Shown: one piece after another, positions 36,391-46,260 of the stretch
Position numbering within the stretch: the first letter of the stretch is position 1
Layout: the number at the start of each line of letters is the position of its first letter
Assembly: GCA_018650465.1 (NCBI GenBank)
Contig: JABIFY010000074.1
Location: forward strand, 1 to 64,000
DNA: 64,000 nucleotides
Direction of reading: 5' to 3'
Source: Alphaproteobacteria bacterium
GTDB lineage: Bacteria > Pseudomonadota > Alphaproteobacteria > UBA2966
Position numbers and translations under genes: made by a program
The notes under the pieces: generated by a model
Database searches by the model: none
What the model saw: the letters and a program-made list of their open reading frames with translations, nothing else
What the model was told of the DNA's origin: nothing

Positions 36391-37625
36391 TACATCTTTC
36401 CCTCAACCACAAACTCATTCGCAGTACTCCCAATTTGATCTTGATCACAGAACTCAGCCCAACTGTCCATCAGAAGCATCCGTTTCTTGAGAAGATCACT
36501 GCGAAGATATGCAGCTTCAACCTTGTTGCCGATGGCATGAGCCAGAGCCATTTCAATCACTTCGCGTGAATGCCCGGTTCGTTCGGCTGCCCAGTCCCTG
36601 AACGTTGATCGGAAACCATGAACGGTTACATCAACACCCATTCGCTTGAGTAGCGTTAGAAACGCCATGTTTGACAGTGGGGCATTTGCCTTTTGCCCAG
36701 GGAACACGAAATGGCTTGATTTCAGCCTTCTGGCAACACCAAGCACCTCAATTGCCCTTGGAGACAGCGGAACACGATGCTCCTTACCCGCCTTCATTCG
36801 GCCTGCCGGAACTACCCAGACCCCTGTATCCAGATCAAACTCATCCCACGTCGCTTTAATAACTTCTGTTGTTCGTGCCGCTGTGAGGATCAGGAATTCC
36901 AGGCCAATGGCTGAGACACCGCTTTGCCCACGCAGGCGAGCAACAAATTCTCCGATTTCGTTAACCGGCAAAGCTTTATGATGTTTCTCTTTCCGAACTT
37001 TTGACTTCGGGGCCAGTATCTGGTCCAAATGCCCCTTCCAACGGGCTGGATTCTCACCCTCCCGGTACTTCATGGTTGTCGCCCAATCCAATATCGATTC
37101 AATCCGCCCTCTTACACGAGAGGCAGTTTCGGTCTTTGACTGCCAAATTGGCTCCAACACCAACTTCATCAATTCAATATCAATATTTTGAACGGGCAGA
37201 TCGCCAAAAACAGGGAAGGCGTACGTTGCCAATGTGTTGGACCATTGGCTGGAGTGTTTAAGGTTTTTCCAGCCAGCACTATGTGACGAAATATATGCCT
37301 CACTGCATTCCCTGAAGGTCTTCACCTTCCTGGCATCGACCTGACGCCGGGCCCGCAGCAATTTCCTCGCTTCGATGGGGTCTTCTCCATTGCGTACCAT
37401 TTTGCGACATTTCAGTGCTTCCTCACGCGCCTCAGCGAGACTGATCGTATGTACTGGCCCAAGCCCCATGTCGCGGGTCCTATTGTTCATCGCGAAACGG
37501 AATACCCAGGATTTGCTGTCATAATTGCTGACTTGTAAATACAGACCGCCGCCATCGGCGTGCATGCCACGCTTCTTTACGGTACTTGCTACTCTTGCCG
37601 AAAGCCGGTTAATCCTGCGTCCCAT
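36390..37625 (-). CDS. Tyrosine recombinase/integrase (P4 type, DUF4102 arm-binding domain)
   Basis: A 411-residue integrase. The N-terminal DUF4102-like arm-binding domain begins around RGMHADGGGLYLQV. A core-binding domain follows, and the catalytic domain shows Arg in LTAARTTEV, HGFR, ALAH and the nucleophile Tyr in VEAAYLRSD. P4-type integrases insert elements at tRNA 3' ends; the tRNA-Ser gene begins 162 bases upstream of this gene, matching that rule. It is the key evidence for an integrated element extending from 37.8 kb leftwards. Confidence 0.95.
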   Translation of the reverse strand: MGRRINRLSARVASTVKKRGMHADGGGLYLQVSNYDSKSWVFRFAMNNRTRDMGLGPVHTISLAEAREEALKCRKMVRNGEDPIEARKLLRARRQVDARKVKTFRECSEAYISSHSAGWKNLKHSSQWSNTLATYAFPVFGDLPVQNIDIELMKLVLEPIWQSKTETASRVRGRIESILDWATTMKYREGENPARWKGHLDQILAPKSKVRKEKHHKALPVNEIGEFVARLRGQSGVSAIGLEFLILTAARTTEVIKATWDEFDLDTGVWVVPAGRMKAGKEHRVPLSPRAIEVLGVARRLKSSHFVFPGQKANAPLSNMAFLTLLKRMGVDVTVHGFRSTFRDWAAERTGHSREVIEMALAHAIGNKVEAAYLRSDLLKKRMLLMDSWAEFCDQDQIGSTANEFVVEGKM

Positions 37626-37643
37626 AGCCTCGCCTGCCTTTTA

Positions 37644-37661
37644 ACCCATGTTTCTACCCAT
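37644..37661. other. Putative integrase arm-type site, right end
   Basis: ACCCATGTTTCTACCCAT contains two ACCCAT units 12 bases apart and matches 16 of 18 bases at 15983-16000 in the same orientation. It lies between the integrase start and the tRNA-Ser 3' end. Confidence 0.55.
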
Positions 37662-37787
37662 AGCATAAACATGGTTTTAGGTGAACACAAGCGAACCTTT
37701 ACGAAGGTCAATGTGTAATTATATGTGCTGTGTGCTTTAGTTAGCAGGACATACACGATTTTGCGCGAACGTCTATGAACATGAAAA

Positions 37788-37877
37788 TGGCGGAGAGAGA
37801 GGGATTCGAACCCTCGATACGGTTTCCCGCATACACGCTTTCCAAGCGTGCGCCTTCAGCCACTCGGCCACCTCTCC
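37788..37877 (-). tRNA. tRNA-Ser (GGA), integration target
   Basis: The reverse complement is a 90-nt class II tRNA beginning GGAGAGG with a long variable arm and ending in an encoded CCA. The anticodon stem CACGC/GCGTG encloses the loop TTGGAAA, giving anticodon GGA for serine. The integrase gene faces away from its 3' end, and the 14 bases at that end recur at 15918-15931, so this tRNA is the likely insertion site. Confidence 0.95.
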
Positions 37878-37950
37878 GTTTCGGGGCGGAAACTAACACC
37901 GCCGCTCCTGGCTTTCAATACGTGAGCGCAGGGTAATCCAAATTATTGGT

Positions 37951-38859
37951 TTATTTCACGGGACAGGAGATATCGCGACGGAAAAGTTCGAAATGCAGGG
38001 TCTTGCCGCGCTCCCCAGCCGTGCACATCCACACGACCGCTTCTTTTGTGCCATCCTCTGACGGCACCAAACCTTCGGCCAGGCTGCGGGCGAACAATAA
38101 CTGCACACCGACATGCCCGGCTTCAGCACCTTCGAGGAAGACCTGATAGGCGCGGTCGATATCCTTTTTCACGCTTTCGCCACCCAGATACATCATGGCC
38201 AAGGCACCATAGGCGGCACCAAGTCCGGCCTTGCCTGCCGTTTCATAGTAGCCGATTGCCCGGGCCACATCGGTTTTAACAAAATTGCCCTGGCGATAGA
38301 TCACAGCCAGTGAAAAACTTGCATAGGCATTTCCGGCTTTGGAATAATCTTCCAGACGCGCCAGGCCCTGGTCAATTTTTTTCTCTGTTCCAGTGCCTTC
38401 GACAAGCCAGGTGGCAGCCGAGGCTTGGGCATATTTGCTGCCTTGTGTGGCGGCTTTTTCGGCCCAGTAATAAGCCTGTTTGGCATCGCCCTTGAAAAAA
38501 TTGCCAGAGCTATAACCGCTGGTCAGCAATAGTTGAGCTGCCAGATATCCATTTTCTGCAGCCCGGATAACCTGTTTCAGGCCCTGTTTCTTGTTTTTGT
38601 GCAAAAGCAGCAAGCGACCGAACTGATAGGCAAGGCGCGGATTGTCCTCATTCAGAATTGTCGCCTTGTTGCAGGCGGCCATCGCTTCGTCACTCATCAG
38701 TGTTTGATAGGATACACCGTCAGCGACACGGGCCCGGTCCATGGGGTCAGTCGCCAGACGGTCACACTCGGTGATGGTCTCCGATTGTACGGGCATAGAC
38801 AGGGGCAGCAATGCAGCAAGGGACAAGCCAAAAGCCAGTGGAAGGTTTTTTAATCTCAT
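37951..38859 (-). CDS. Exported SEL1-repeat protein
   Basis: A 302-residue periplasmic protein with a signal peptide (LPLAFGLSLAALLPLSMPVQS) and several SEL1-like TPR repeats (for example AQLLLTSGYSSGNFFKGDAKQAYYWA shortened to AKQAYYWAEKAATQG, and ARAIGYYETAGKAG). Such repeats mediate protein contacts; no specific role can be given. The ATG at 38859 with AGGA upstream is preferred over the open frame from 38895. Confidence 0.8.
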   Translation of the reverse strand: MRLKNLPLAFGLSLAALLPLSMPVQSETITECDRLATDPMDRARVADGVSYQTLMSDEAMAACNKATILNEDNPRLAYQFGRLLLLHKNKKQGLKQVIRAAENGYLAAQLLLTSGYSSGNFFKGDAKQAYYWAEKAATQGSKYAQASAATWLVEGTGTEKKIDQGLARLEDYSKAGNAYASFSLAVIYRQGNFVKTDVARAIGYYETAGKAGLGAAYGALAMMYLGGESVKKDIDRAYQVFLEGAEAGHVGVQLLFARSLAEGLVPSEDGTKEAVVWMCTAGERGKTLHFELFRRDISCPVK

Positions 38860-39010
38860 TTGATCAATTTTCCTGAGTAAAAATATTGCCTGCATTTTAG
38901 CACAAACTCACTTTCCTGAAATCCTTCAATGACACAATCCCGTCATTCAGGGCACAGAAAAGAATACCTGGCTTGCATGCCGGGCCAAAGGCGTTAATCT
39001 TCCGCACATT

Positions 39011-39310
39011 ATGATTATTGGACGCATAATAGGCTGGCTTGTCTGCGCCATCGCCCTGATGGCGCTGGGGGCCGAGACGCTCGCATCCCTCGAAGGTGGC
39101 GGCTATCGTGGTCTTGCCATTGGCGAGATCTGGTATCTGATTGACCGGGGCAGTCTGAACCTGATGCAGGCCGTCGTTCAGCGCCACCTGATCCCGTCTA
39201 TGTGGGACGGATTTGTGGTTATCCTGCAACAACCGGCCTGGCTGATATTTGGCGCTTTGGGGCCAGTGCTGGTCCTGCTGTTTGGTATCAACACAAAATC
39301 TGACAAATAG
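39011..39310 (+). CDS. Small hypothetical membrane protein
   Basis: A 99-residue protein with two hydrophobic helices, near residues 3-22 (GRIIGWLVCAIALMALGAE) and 75-93 (PAWLIFGALGPVLVLLFGI), and a polar middle. It looks like a conserved small inner-membrane protein of alphaproteobacteria, function unknown. No strong ribosome site is visible. It is convergent with lepA. Confidence 0.6.
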   Translation: MIIGRIIGWLVCAIALMALGAETLASLEGGGYRGLAIGEIWYLIDRGSLNLMQAVVQRHLIPSMWDGFVVILQQPAWLIFGALGPVLVLLFGINTKSDK

Positions 39311-39357
39311 CGTGGCTGATAAATAACCTGGCTGACAAATAAGCTGGAAAATGCGGC

Positions 39358-41160
39358 TTAATCGTCGCTGGTTTTGAGTGCCGCGATAAAGGCTTCCTGG
39401 GGAATGTCGACCTTGCCGAAACTCCGCATGCGCTTCTTGCCCTTCTTTTGTTTGTCGAGCAATTTGCGTTTACGACTGATGTCGCCGCCATAACATTTGG
39501 CCGTTACATCCTTGCGCATGGCGGCGATGGTTTCGCGGGCAATCACACGCCCACCAATGGCTGCCTGTACCGGAATTTTGAATAACTGGCGCGGGATCAA
39601 ATCCTTCAGGCGTTCACACATGCCACGACCGCGGGCCTCAGCCTGGGCTTTGGGTACGATAACGGCCAAAGCATCAACTGGTTCAGCATTCACCAGAATT
39701 GACATCTTGACCAGATCGCCGGTCTCGTAGCCATCCAGTTGATAGTCAAAACTGGCATAGCCACGGGAAACTGATTTCAGGCGGTCATAAAAATCGAAAA
39801 CCACTTCGTTCAGGGGGAGGCGGTATATCACCACAGCGCGGGCGCCAGCATAGGTCAAATCAACTTGTACGCCACGGCGTTCTTCACATAATTTCAGCAC
39901 ACTACCCAGATGCTCATCGGGGACCATGATCGTGGCTTTGATCCATGGCTCTTCAATATAATCCACATGCACCGGGTCCGGCATATCGACCGGATTGTGC
40001 AGTTGGATCATCGAGCCGTCGTTACTATAAATTTTGTATACCACGCTGGGCGCAGTCGTGATCAGGTCGAGATCGAATTCACGGGACAGGCGTTCCTGAA
40101 TGATCTCGAGATGCAGCAAGCCCAAAAATCCGCAGCGGAAACCAAAGCCCAGAGCGGCAGATGTTTCGGCTTCAAATTCAAAGCTTGCATCGTTAAGGCG
40201 CAGCTTCAGCAGGCTTTCCCGCAGACGGCTATAATCACCGTTATCAATGGGGAACAGGCCACAGAAAACAACCGGCACGCTTGGTTTAAATCCCGCTAAA
40301 GCTTCCGAAGCAGGTTTTCTGTCATCGGTGATGGTATCACCCACATTGGTATCGGCGACTTCTTTGATACCGGCGATGATATAGCCCAATTCACCGGGCC
40401 CGAGCTGGTCAATCTTTTCGGTCTTGGGACGGAAAACACCGACTTGCTCGACAAGGTGGCTGGAGCCTGCGGCCATCATACGAATCTTCTGGCCCTTGCG
40501 AATAATACCGTCGCGCACACGCACCAGGATCACAACGCCCATATAGGGGTCGTACCAACTGTCGACCAGCATGGCTTTTAATTCAGAATCTGCGTTGCCG
40601 GTGGGTGCCGGTAATTGCGTGATAATGCGTTCAAGCACTTCTGGCACGCCGTCGCCGGTCTTGGCCGAAACGGGTAAAGCATCACTGGCGTCGATGCCAA
40701 TGACTTCTTCGATCTGGGCCTTGATTTGTTCTGGTTCCGAGGCAGGTAGATCGATCTTGTTCAGGACAACAACAATTTCATGGTTGGCATCAATGGCCTG
40801 GTAAACGTTGGCCAGGGTTTGTGCTTCGACACCCTGGCTGGCATCCACCAACAATAATGAGCCTTCACAGGCTGCCAGCGAGCGCGATACTTCGTAGGCG
40901 AAATCCACATGGCCAGGTGTATCCATCAAATTCAGGACATATTTTTCACCATTTTCAGCCGTGTAATCTAGGCGTACGGTTTGGGCCTTGATGGTAATGC
41001 CGCGTTCACGCTCGATATCCATGGAATCGAGCACTTGTTCCGTCATCTCACGTGCCGTCAAACCGCCGCAGACCTGGATCAAGCGGTCGGCCAGGGTCGA
41101 CTTGCCGTGATCAATGTGGGCAATGATCGAAAAATTACGGATGTGGCTAAGGTCTGTCAT
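39358..41160 (-). CDS. lepA: Elongation factor 4 (LepA)
   Basis: A 600-residue ribosome-associated GTPase. The GTP-binding motifs are complete: [17 protein letters not shown] and NKIDLP. The LepA-specific C-terminal domain, ending around [20 protein letters not shown] (positions near residue 560-580), is intact. It acts in ribosome biogenesis and back-translocation under stress. The ATG at 41160 gives the standard N-terminus [12 protein letters not shown]. Confidence 0.97.
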   Translation of the reverse strand: MTDLSHIRNFSIIAHIDHGKSTLADRLIQVCGGLTAREMTEQVLDSMDIERERGITIKAQTVRLDYTAENGEKYVLNLMDTPGHVDFAYEVSRSLAACEGSLLLVDASQGVEAQTLANVYQAIDANHEIVVVLNKIDLPASEPEQIKAQIEEVIGIDASDALPVSAKTGDGVPEVLERIITQLPAPTGNADSELKAMLVDSWYDPYMGVVILVRVRDGIIRKGQKIRMMAAGSSHLVEQVGVFRPKTEKIDQLGPGELGYIIAGIKEVADTNVGDTITDDRKPASEALAGFKPSVPVVFCGLFPIDNGDYSRLRESLLKLRLNDASFEFEAETSAALGFGFRCGFLGLLHLEIIQERLSREFDLDLITTAPSVVYKIYSNDGSMIQLHNPVDMPDPVHVDYIEEPWIKATIMVPDEHLGSVLKLCEERRGVQVDLTYAGARAVVIYRLPLNEVVFDFYDRLKSVSRGYASFDYQLDGYETGDLVKMSILVNAEPVDALAVIVPKAQAEARGRGMCERLKDLIPRQLFKIPVQAAIGGRVIARETIAAMRKDVTAKCYGGDISRKRKLLDKQKKGKKRMRSFGKVDIPQEAFIAALKTSDD

Positions 41161-41185
41161 GAGGGCGGCTTCTATCACTCAATTG

Positions 41186-42124
41186 CTAAACAGGCAAATC
41201 AAAGATGGTTTGAGGGGATACAACGTCAAAGGATTTAGCGGTTCGTTTGTTGACACCACTGGAGCGCACAACCGGGTCGCCATCAACCGACAGCAGACAT
41301 GTTGAAAAGGCCATATTTCGTGTCATGCGAATAACCTCGGTCTCGCCGATCAGCCAGGCACCTGCCTTTACCGGCACGGCAAAATCTGTGGACATGTGCA
41401 TGGTGGGCATAAAATTGAATTCATCGGTCTTGAACATGGTGCCGATGCCCATTTGCACGTCAGCAAACATCATCAAGGTGCCGCCGTGGCACCAGCCAGC
41501 TGTGTTGCAATGACGGTCTTCAATGCGCAAGCCAAGGCGCAGGTTGTTGCCTTCAAGATGCGCATGGTACGGACCGTTCACATCCAGGACGGGTCCGGGC
41601 ACATTGGCCAAACGAAAGCCTTCTGGTGGATTAGACGGGCCTTGATCAGCAATGAAAGCGGGGGCGGTGTCTGTAAACAGCTGTGCCGGATCAAGGGGCG
41701 CGAAATCCGTGCGCCGCAAGACGCCACTGCACCGCATGGCCAGTTCGTCGTCGACAAAGACCATGGCTTCGGCAAATACCAGATTGCGCGTCGCCCGAAT
41801 GACCTTTGTTTCACCCCTGAACCAGCCATCCACCACACCGGGCCGGACAAAATCGACCGACGTGTTCACGGTCATCAAGGGTGAATAGTCATCCATTTTT
41901 GCCATGGCACCCAGAACAAGTTGGGTATCGGCAAAGGCCATGGACATGCCACCGTGACAAATGCCACCAACATTGGTGTGCTGAACACCGATTTTTAAAC
42001 CCAGCTGAATGTCATTACCGTCGTGGCGGCCATAAATTACACCGTTTTGTGAAAGGAATTTTCCTGATCCTACATTCAGGGGGCGAAACCCTTCAGCGAT
42101 ATCAAGTTGGGGTAAAGCTGTCAC
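41186..42124 (-). CDS. Tandem hot-dog thioesterase-like protein (PaaI family, two domains)
   Basis: A 312-residue protein built of two related hot-dog (4HBT/PaaI) domains, about residues 10-145 and 165-300. Each has a GICHGG or GWCHGG motif followed by a helix with AFADTQL or MFADVQM and a later FVRP or FAVP strand. Both belong to acyl-CoA thioesterase-like folds. A third single-domain copy is encoded 5 bases upstream, so the gene arose by tandem duplication. Substrate unknown; probably a fatty or aromatic acyl-CoA. Confidence 0.8.
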   Translation of the reverse strand: MTALPQLDIAEGFRPLNVGSGKFLSQNGVIYGRHDGNDIQLGLKIGVQHTNVGGICHGGMSMAFADTQLVLGAMAKMDDYSPLMTVNTSVDFVRPGVVDGWFRGETKVIRATRNLVFAEAMVFVDDELAMRCSGVLRRTDFAPLDPAQLFTDTAPAFIADQGPSNPPEGFRLANVPGPVLDVNGPYHAHLEGNNLRLGLRIEDRHCNTAGWCHGGTLMMFADVQMGIGTMFKTDEFNFMPTMHMSTDFAVPVKAGAWLIGETEVIRMTRNMAFSTCLLSVDGDPVVRSSGVNKRTAKSFDVVSPQTIFDLPV

Positions 42125-42129
42125 TTTGA

Positions 42130-42630
42130 TCAGGCCTCGGCAGGTTCGAAAAAACGCTCAAGGTCAACGGTTCGGGTTTCGTCCTTGCCGGCACGTTTCA
42201 TGATGCCGCTGCCGCGAAATACAGGTTCTTCCCCATGCCAAAGGATGCATGACGAGAACAAAAGATTTTTGGTCACCCGGATGATATCTGTGGTGCCAAA
42301 AATAAAGGCACCCATGGGCGATGCCTGAACGAAATCACAGGTCATGTTCACAGTGGGCAAAAACTCCCAGGCCTTTGTCCGGGCCATAGAGCCAACACCC
42401 AACTGCATATCCGCCAGTGTCATCAACATGCCGCCATGACAAATGCCAACAGGATTGAGGTGGCGTTCTTCCACGGAAAAGCCCATGGAAAGGCCTTCAT
42501 CATCCAGTTGCCCGAACAGCGGGCCGTTGAAGCTGGCGAAAGGGCCACCAATGCGCATGCGACGATAACTGGACGGAATATCGTCGATCTTTGCGTCTTT
42601 ATCCGGGCCCTTGTTTGTTGATACTGGCAT
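42130..42630 (-). CDS. PaaI-family hot-dog thioesterase
   Basis: A 166-residue single hot-dog domain with GICHGGMLMTLADMQLG near residue 68 and the strand DFVQASP, closely resembling each half of the following gene. It starts 2 bases after the pheT stop, so it is co-transcribed with pheST. A double-hot-dog protein lies just downstream. The expected activity is acyl-CoA hydrolysis. Confidence 0.8.
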   Translation of the reverse strand: MPVSTNKGPDKDAKIDDIPSSYRRMRIGGPFASFNGPLFGQLDDEGLSMGFSVEERHLNPVGICHGGMLMTLADMQLGVGSMARTKAWEFLPTVNMTCDFVQASPMGAFIFGTTDIIRVTKNLLFSSCILWHGEEPVFRGSGIMKRAGKDETRTVDLERFFEPAEA

Positions 42631-42632
42631 GA

Positions 42633-45041
42633 TTATCCCCGTAAGGCCCCGCCGGTTGCCTTGACCACCTGGCCGACAACACGATCGGCGACGGCGTCGA
42701 TTTCATCTTCTGTCAGGGTTTTATCCGACGGCTGCAAACGCACGCGTATGGCGACAGATTTTTTGCCTTCGCCCAAAGAAGCTCCTTCAAAGACGTCAAA
42801 CACGACGACATCCACAATCAGATTTCTGTCGACACCTTTTGCAGCCCGGACGATTTCCTGAGAGGGCACGTCCTGGCCCACAACAAAAGCAAAATCACGA
42901 TCCACGGCAGGCAAGTCTGACACGATCAGGGCTGACCGGTTATGGCTGGCCCTGGATTTTGATTTGGGCAGGTTATCAAGGAAGACCTCGAAGCCAACCA
43001 GCGGGCCTTTGACATCCATGTCAGCCAAAACACGTGGGTGCAATTCGCCAAAGGCTGCGAGGATTGTTTTAGGGCCCAAACGCAAAGTGCCTGAGCGTCC
43101 AGGGTGGTACCAGTCGGGGGCTTCAACAAATGTCTGCAAATTGCTGACGGGGGCACCGATTTCTGCCAGCACAGCCATGGCATCGGCCTTGGCATCAAAC
43201 ACATCTACATCACGCGCGGCTTGTGACCAGTGCTTCTGGGCATTTTCGCCTCGTCGCACGCCACCGGCGACAGTTTGCTGTTCATCCGGCTTCACACCGC
43301 TGTAGGTGTTGCCGACTTCAAACAAGGCCACATTGGCGACGCCGCGATCTACGTTGCGTTTTATAGCGTCGATCAGGTTCGGCAGGGTAGACGGCCGCAT
43401 AATGTCGATGTCGGAACTAATCGGATTGGCCAGGCGCAGGGCATCAGCCCCACCACCAAACATTTCTGCCCAGGGTGTTTGGGTGAAAGACCAGGTTACG
43501 GCTTCGTTCATGCCACGCGAGGCCAGCACCCTTTTGGCGGTCACCATCTGGCGTCGCAGCGGGGTAATGGCCGGACGGGTTACAGGTGCCGGATTTCGCA
43601 GGGGAATGGCCGGAATAGCATCATAACCAACAATGCGGGCAACTTCTTCTACAAGGTCGGCTTCGTCATGCACGTCCATGCGCCAGGTCGGCACGGAAAC
43701 TTCCAGCACATCGCCCTTGTTTTCCAGAATGCCAAAGCCAAGGCTTTCGAGAATGGAGATGCTTTGTTCAGGCGATGTATCCAGGCCGCCCAATGTCTGC
43801 ATGCGGGCTAGCCGGAAAGAGACTGTCTTGTTCCATTCAGGTTGCGCGCCAGCTGAGATGATTTCACTTGCTTCACCGCCACAAATTTCCAACACCAGTT
43901 TGGTGGCCCGTTCCATGCCGGAGACAACAGCTGCCGGATCAATGCCGCGTTCAAAACGATAGCGGGCATCGGAGTCGATTTGTAATTTTCGACCGGTCGT
44001 TGCCGTGCGAATGGGATCAAACAAAGCCGCTTCTATGAAAACGTTGACCGTTTCTTCGGTACAGCCAGACGGCACGCCACCGATGACACCCCCCAGACCA
44101 AGAACACCATTGTCATCACAGACAGTGGTCATCTCGTCGTCCAGGTCATAGGATTTATCGTTCAGGGCGTCGATGCTTTCACCTGATTTGGCGAGACGCA
44201 AATGAATATTGCCCGCAACCTTGTCCGCATCAAACACGTGCAAAGGGCGGCCCATATCAAAGGTGATGTAGTTGGTCATATCAACCAGTGCCGAGATCGG
44301 GCGCAAACCAATGGCCAGCAAACGGTCCTGCAGCCACTTGGGGCTGGGGCCATTTTTGATCCCGCGCACATAGCGACCCACGAAATATGGACAGGCATCA
44401 GCAGCGTCATCAGCAAACTTCATCTCAACCTTGATGGGGCTTTCGAAGGTGCCTGCCAGGGTTTCAGCGTCCGGGGTGATGACCTTGCCAAGACCCGCCG
44501 CCGCGAGATCACGGGCAATGCCCGCAACGCCTAAGGCGTCCTGATGGTTCGGCGTAATGGCAATCTCAATAATCGGATCATCCAGACCGGCCAGTTTGGC
44601 GAAGGGTTCACCAAGGGGCGCGTCTTCCGGTAAATCAATTATGCCGTCATGTTCATCCGAGAGACCCATTTCCCGTTCAGAGCACAACATACCCTTGCTT
44701 TCCACACCGCGAATTTTAGTTGCGGAAAGCAACATGCCATTGCCGGGGATGGTCGTACCCACATCCGCGAACACACCTTTCATGCCTGTGCGGGCATTGG
44801 GGGCGCCACAGACGACTTGTGTTGTGCCGTTACCTGTATCGACCGTCAGGACGCGCAATCGATCAGCATCGGGGTGCTGAACGGCTTCAATGACGTAAGC
44901 CACGGTGAAGGGGGCGAGGTCCCTGGCGCGGTCGGTGACTTCTTCGACTTCCAGACCAACAGCGGTCAGGGTGTCAACGATCTGATCGAGGCTCGCGTCA
45001 GTTTCCAGGTGTTCTTTAAGCCATGAGAGAGGGAATTTCAT
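42633..45041 (-). CDS. pheT: Phenylalanyl-tRNA synthetase beta chain
   Basis: An 802-residue beta subunit with the full domain order: N-terminal EMAP/tRNA-binding-like domain (residues about 40-150), B3/B4 editing domain, B5 domain and C-terminal FDX-ACB domain. The length is normal for a bacterial PheT. Its ATG overlaps the pheS stop (ATGA), consistent with coupled synthesis of the alpha2-beta2 enzyme. Confidence 0.97.
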   Translation of the reverse strand: MKFPLSWLKEHLETDASLDQIVDTLTAVGLEVEEVTDRARDLAPFTVAYVIEAVQHPDADRLRVLTVDTGNGTTQVVCGAPNARTGMKGVFADVGTTIPGNGMLLSATKIRGVESKGMLCSEREMGLSDEHDGIIDLPEDAPLGEPFAKLAGLDDPIIEIAITPNHQDALGVAGIARDLAAAGLGKVITPDAETLAGTFESPIKVEMKFADDAADACPYFVGRYVRGIKNGPSPKWLQDRLLAIGLRPISALVDMTNYITFDMGRPLHVFDADKVAGNIHLRLAKSGESIDALNDKSYDLDDEMTTVCDDNGVLGLGGVIGGVPSGCTEETVNVFIEAALFDPIRTATTGRKLQIDSDARYRFERGIDPAAVVSGMERATKLVLEICGGEASEIISAGAQPEWNKTVSFRLARMQTLGGLDTSPEQSISILESLGFGILENKGDVLEVSVPTWRMDVHDEADLVEEVARIVGYDAIPAIPLRNPAPVTRPAITPLRRQMVTAKRVLASRGMNEAVTWSFTQTPWAEMFGGGADALRLANPISSDIDIMRPSTLPNLIDAIKRNVDRGVANVALFEVGNTYSGVKPDEQQTVAGGVRRGENAQKHWSQAARDVDVFDAKADAMAVLAEIGAPVSNLQTFVEAPDWYHPGRSGTLRLGPKTILAAFGELHPRVLADMDVKGPLVGFEVFLDNLPKSKSRASHNRSALIVSDLPAVDRDFAFVVGQDVPSQEIVRAAKGVDRNLIVDVVVFDVFEGASLGEGKKSVAIRVRLQPSDKTLTEDEIDAVADRVVGQVVKATGGALRG

Positions 45042-46114
45042 CGGGCCAGTCCTCCGGCAAGACCGGGTACATCCAGGGCGGAAAACCCGTAATGACGCAG
45101 CCAGCGCAAGTCAGATTCGAAAAAGGCGCGCAGATCAGGAATGCCATATTTCAGCATGGCGATCCGATCAATGCCCATGCCAAAGGCAAAGCCTTGCCAT
45201 TCGTTGGGATCAACGCCGACATGTTCCAGCACCTTGGGATGAACCATACCGCAACCGAGAATTTCCAGCCAGTCATCGCCGCCGATGGTCAGGTTGTTGC
45301 CCTCGCGGGTACAGCCGATATCCAGTTCGGCGCTGGGTTCTGTGAAGGGAAAATAGCTGGGACGAAAACGCACGCCCAGGTCTTCCACATCAAAGAAGGA
45401 GCGGGCGAATTCAGCCAGGCACCCCTTCAGGTGACCCATGTTGATGTCGCGATCAATGACCAGACCTTCGACCTGATGGAACATCGGTGTATGGGTCATG
45501 TCTGAATCGCAACGATAGGTGCGGCCCGGTGCAATGATCCGGTACGGCGGCTTGTTGTTTTCCATGGTACGAATTTGCACAGGTGATGTATGCGTGCGCA
45601 GCAACATGCGCTCAGCCCCATCGCCCTGGTCGTTCAAATAGAACGTATCATGCATCTGACGCGCAGGGTGTTCCGGTGGAATGTTCAAAGCCGTGAAATT
45701 ATAAAAATCCTGTTCGATATCCGGGCCTTCGGCAACCGAAAATCCCATGTCACCAAACACAGCTGTGATTTCATCGATGACCTGGCTGACAGGATGGATA
45801 AAACCATCGCGTTCCGGGCGCGGTGTCAGGGAAACGTCAACCCGCTCCGTGGCCAGACGCACATCCATTTCAGCTGCTTCCAACGCCTGTTTGGCGCTGT
45901 CCAAGAGACCGGCAATTTCATCTTTTAAGGCGTTCAGGGCAGGGCCAGCGGTTTTACGCTCTTCCGGCGACATGCCTCCCAGACCCTTCATCAACTGGGT
46001 CACCTGACCTTTTTTACCAAGGGCACTGACACGAACAGCTTCCAGGGCGGCCTGGTCTTGTGCAGCTGCAATATCAGCTACCAGGGTTTGTTTCAGATTT
46101 GCGATATCATCCAT
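45038..46114 (-). CDS. pheS: Phenylalanyl-tRNA synthetase alpha chain
   Basis: A 358-residue class II synthetase catalytic subunit. It has the N-terminal coiled coil, the motif-2-like [15 protein letters not shown] and the C-terminal [18 protein letters not shown] motif 3. It charges tRNA-Phe together with PheT. A strong terminator hairpin with seven T ends only about 15 bases before its ATG, pointing to control by attenuation. Confidence 0.97.
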   Translation of the reverse strand: MDDIANLKQTLVADIAAAQDQAALEAVRVSALGKKGQVTQLMKGLGGMSPEERKTAGPALNALKDEIAGLLDSAKQALEAAEMDVRLATERVDVSLTPRPERDGFIHPVSQVIDEITAVFGDMGFSVAEGPDIEQDFYNFTALNIPPEHPARQMHDTFYLNDQGDGAERMLLRTHTSPVQIRTMENNKPPYRIIAPGRTYRCDSDMTHTPMFHQVEGLVIDRDINMGHLKGCLAEFARSFFDVEDLGVRFRPSYFPFTEPSAELDIGCTREGNNLTIGGDDWLEILGCGMVHPKVLEHVGVDPNEWQGFAFGMGIDRIAMLKYGIPDLRAFFESDLRWLRHYGFSALDVPGLAGGLAR

Positions 46115-46128
46115 GTCATTTGCTCAAC

Positions 46129-46255
46129 AAAAAAAGGGGCCTTTTGGAAGAGGCCCCTGGAGGTACTGCCACTCTGGTGATGTTGCTTTGAAGCAACGCC
46201 ACCAGAGTGATAGCCCGATATTGTTTTTGGATACTGACGACAGCGCCAGTGGGCC
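46129..46255 (-). promoter_or_regulatory. Putative transcription attenuator ahead of pheS
   Basis: Read on the minus strand, three parts follow rplT. First is GGCCCACTGG (46255-46246). Second is a strong two-stage hairpin CACTCTGGTG...CACCAGAGTG with inner GTTGCT/AGCAAC (46209-46170). Third is an intrinsic terminator GGGGCC...GGCCCC with seven T (46157-46129). The first segment can pair with CCAGGGGCC, the ascending arm of the terminator, with one bulged A, giving an alternative antiterminator. No Phe-rich leader peptide is visible, so the control signal is unknown. Confidence 0.65.
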
Positions 46256-46260
46256 CGAAG

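Larger units (their letters stand above)
15918..37801. mobile_element. Candidate 21.9-kb integrative element in tRNA-Ser carrying a formate dehydrogenase cluster
   Basis: The span is bounded by a 14-bp direct repeat of the tRNA-Ser 3' end. At the tRNA side it has a P4-type integrase (36390-37625), an AlpA/Xis-like gene, a primase-helicase and other element-type genes. At the other side it has a decayed hsdR. An 18-bp motif, ACCCAYGTTTCTACYCAT with two mismatches, occurs in the same orientation inside both ends (15983-16000 and 37644-37661), as expected for integrase arm sites. The formate dehydrogenase genes would be cargo. Alternatively, only the integrase-proximal part (about 30.9-37.8 kb) is mobile and the left repeat is older or coincidental. 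Confidence 0.65.

Noticed and set aside
46210-46260. Phe-rich leader peptide for pheST
   Set aside because: No start codon followed by Phe codons is present between rplT and the first hairpin.
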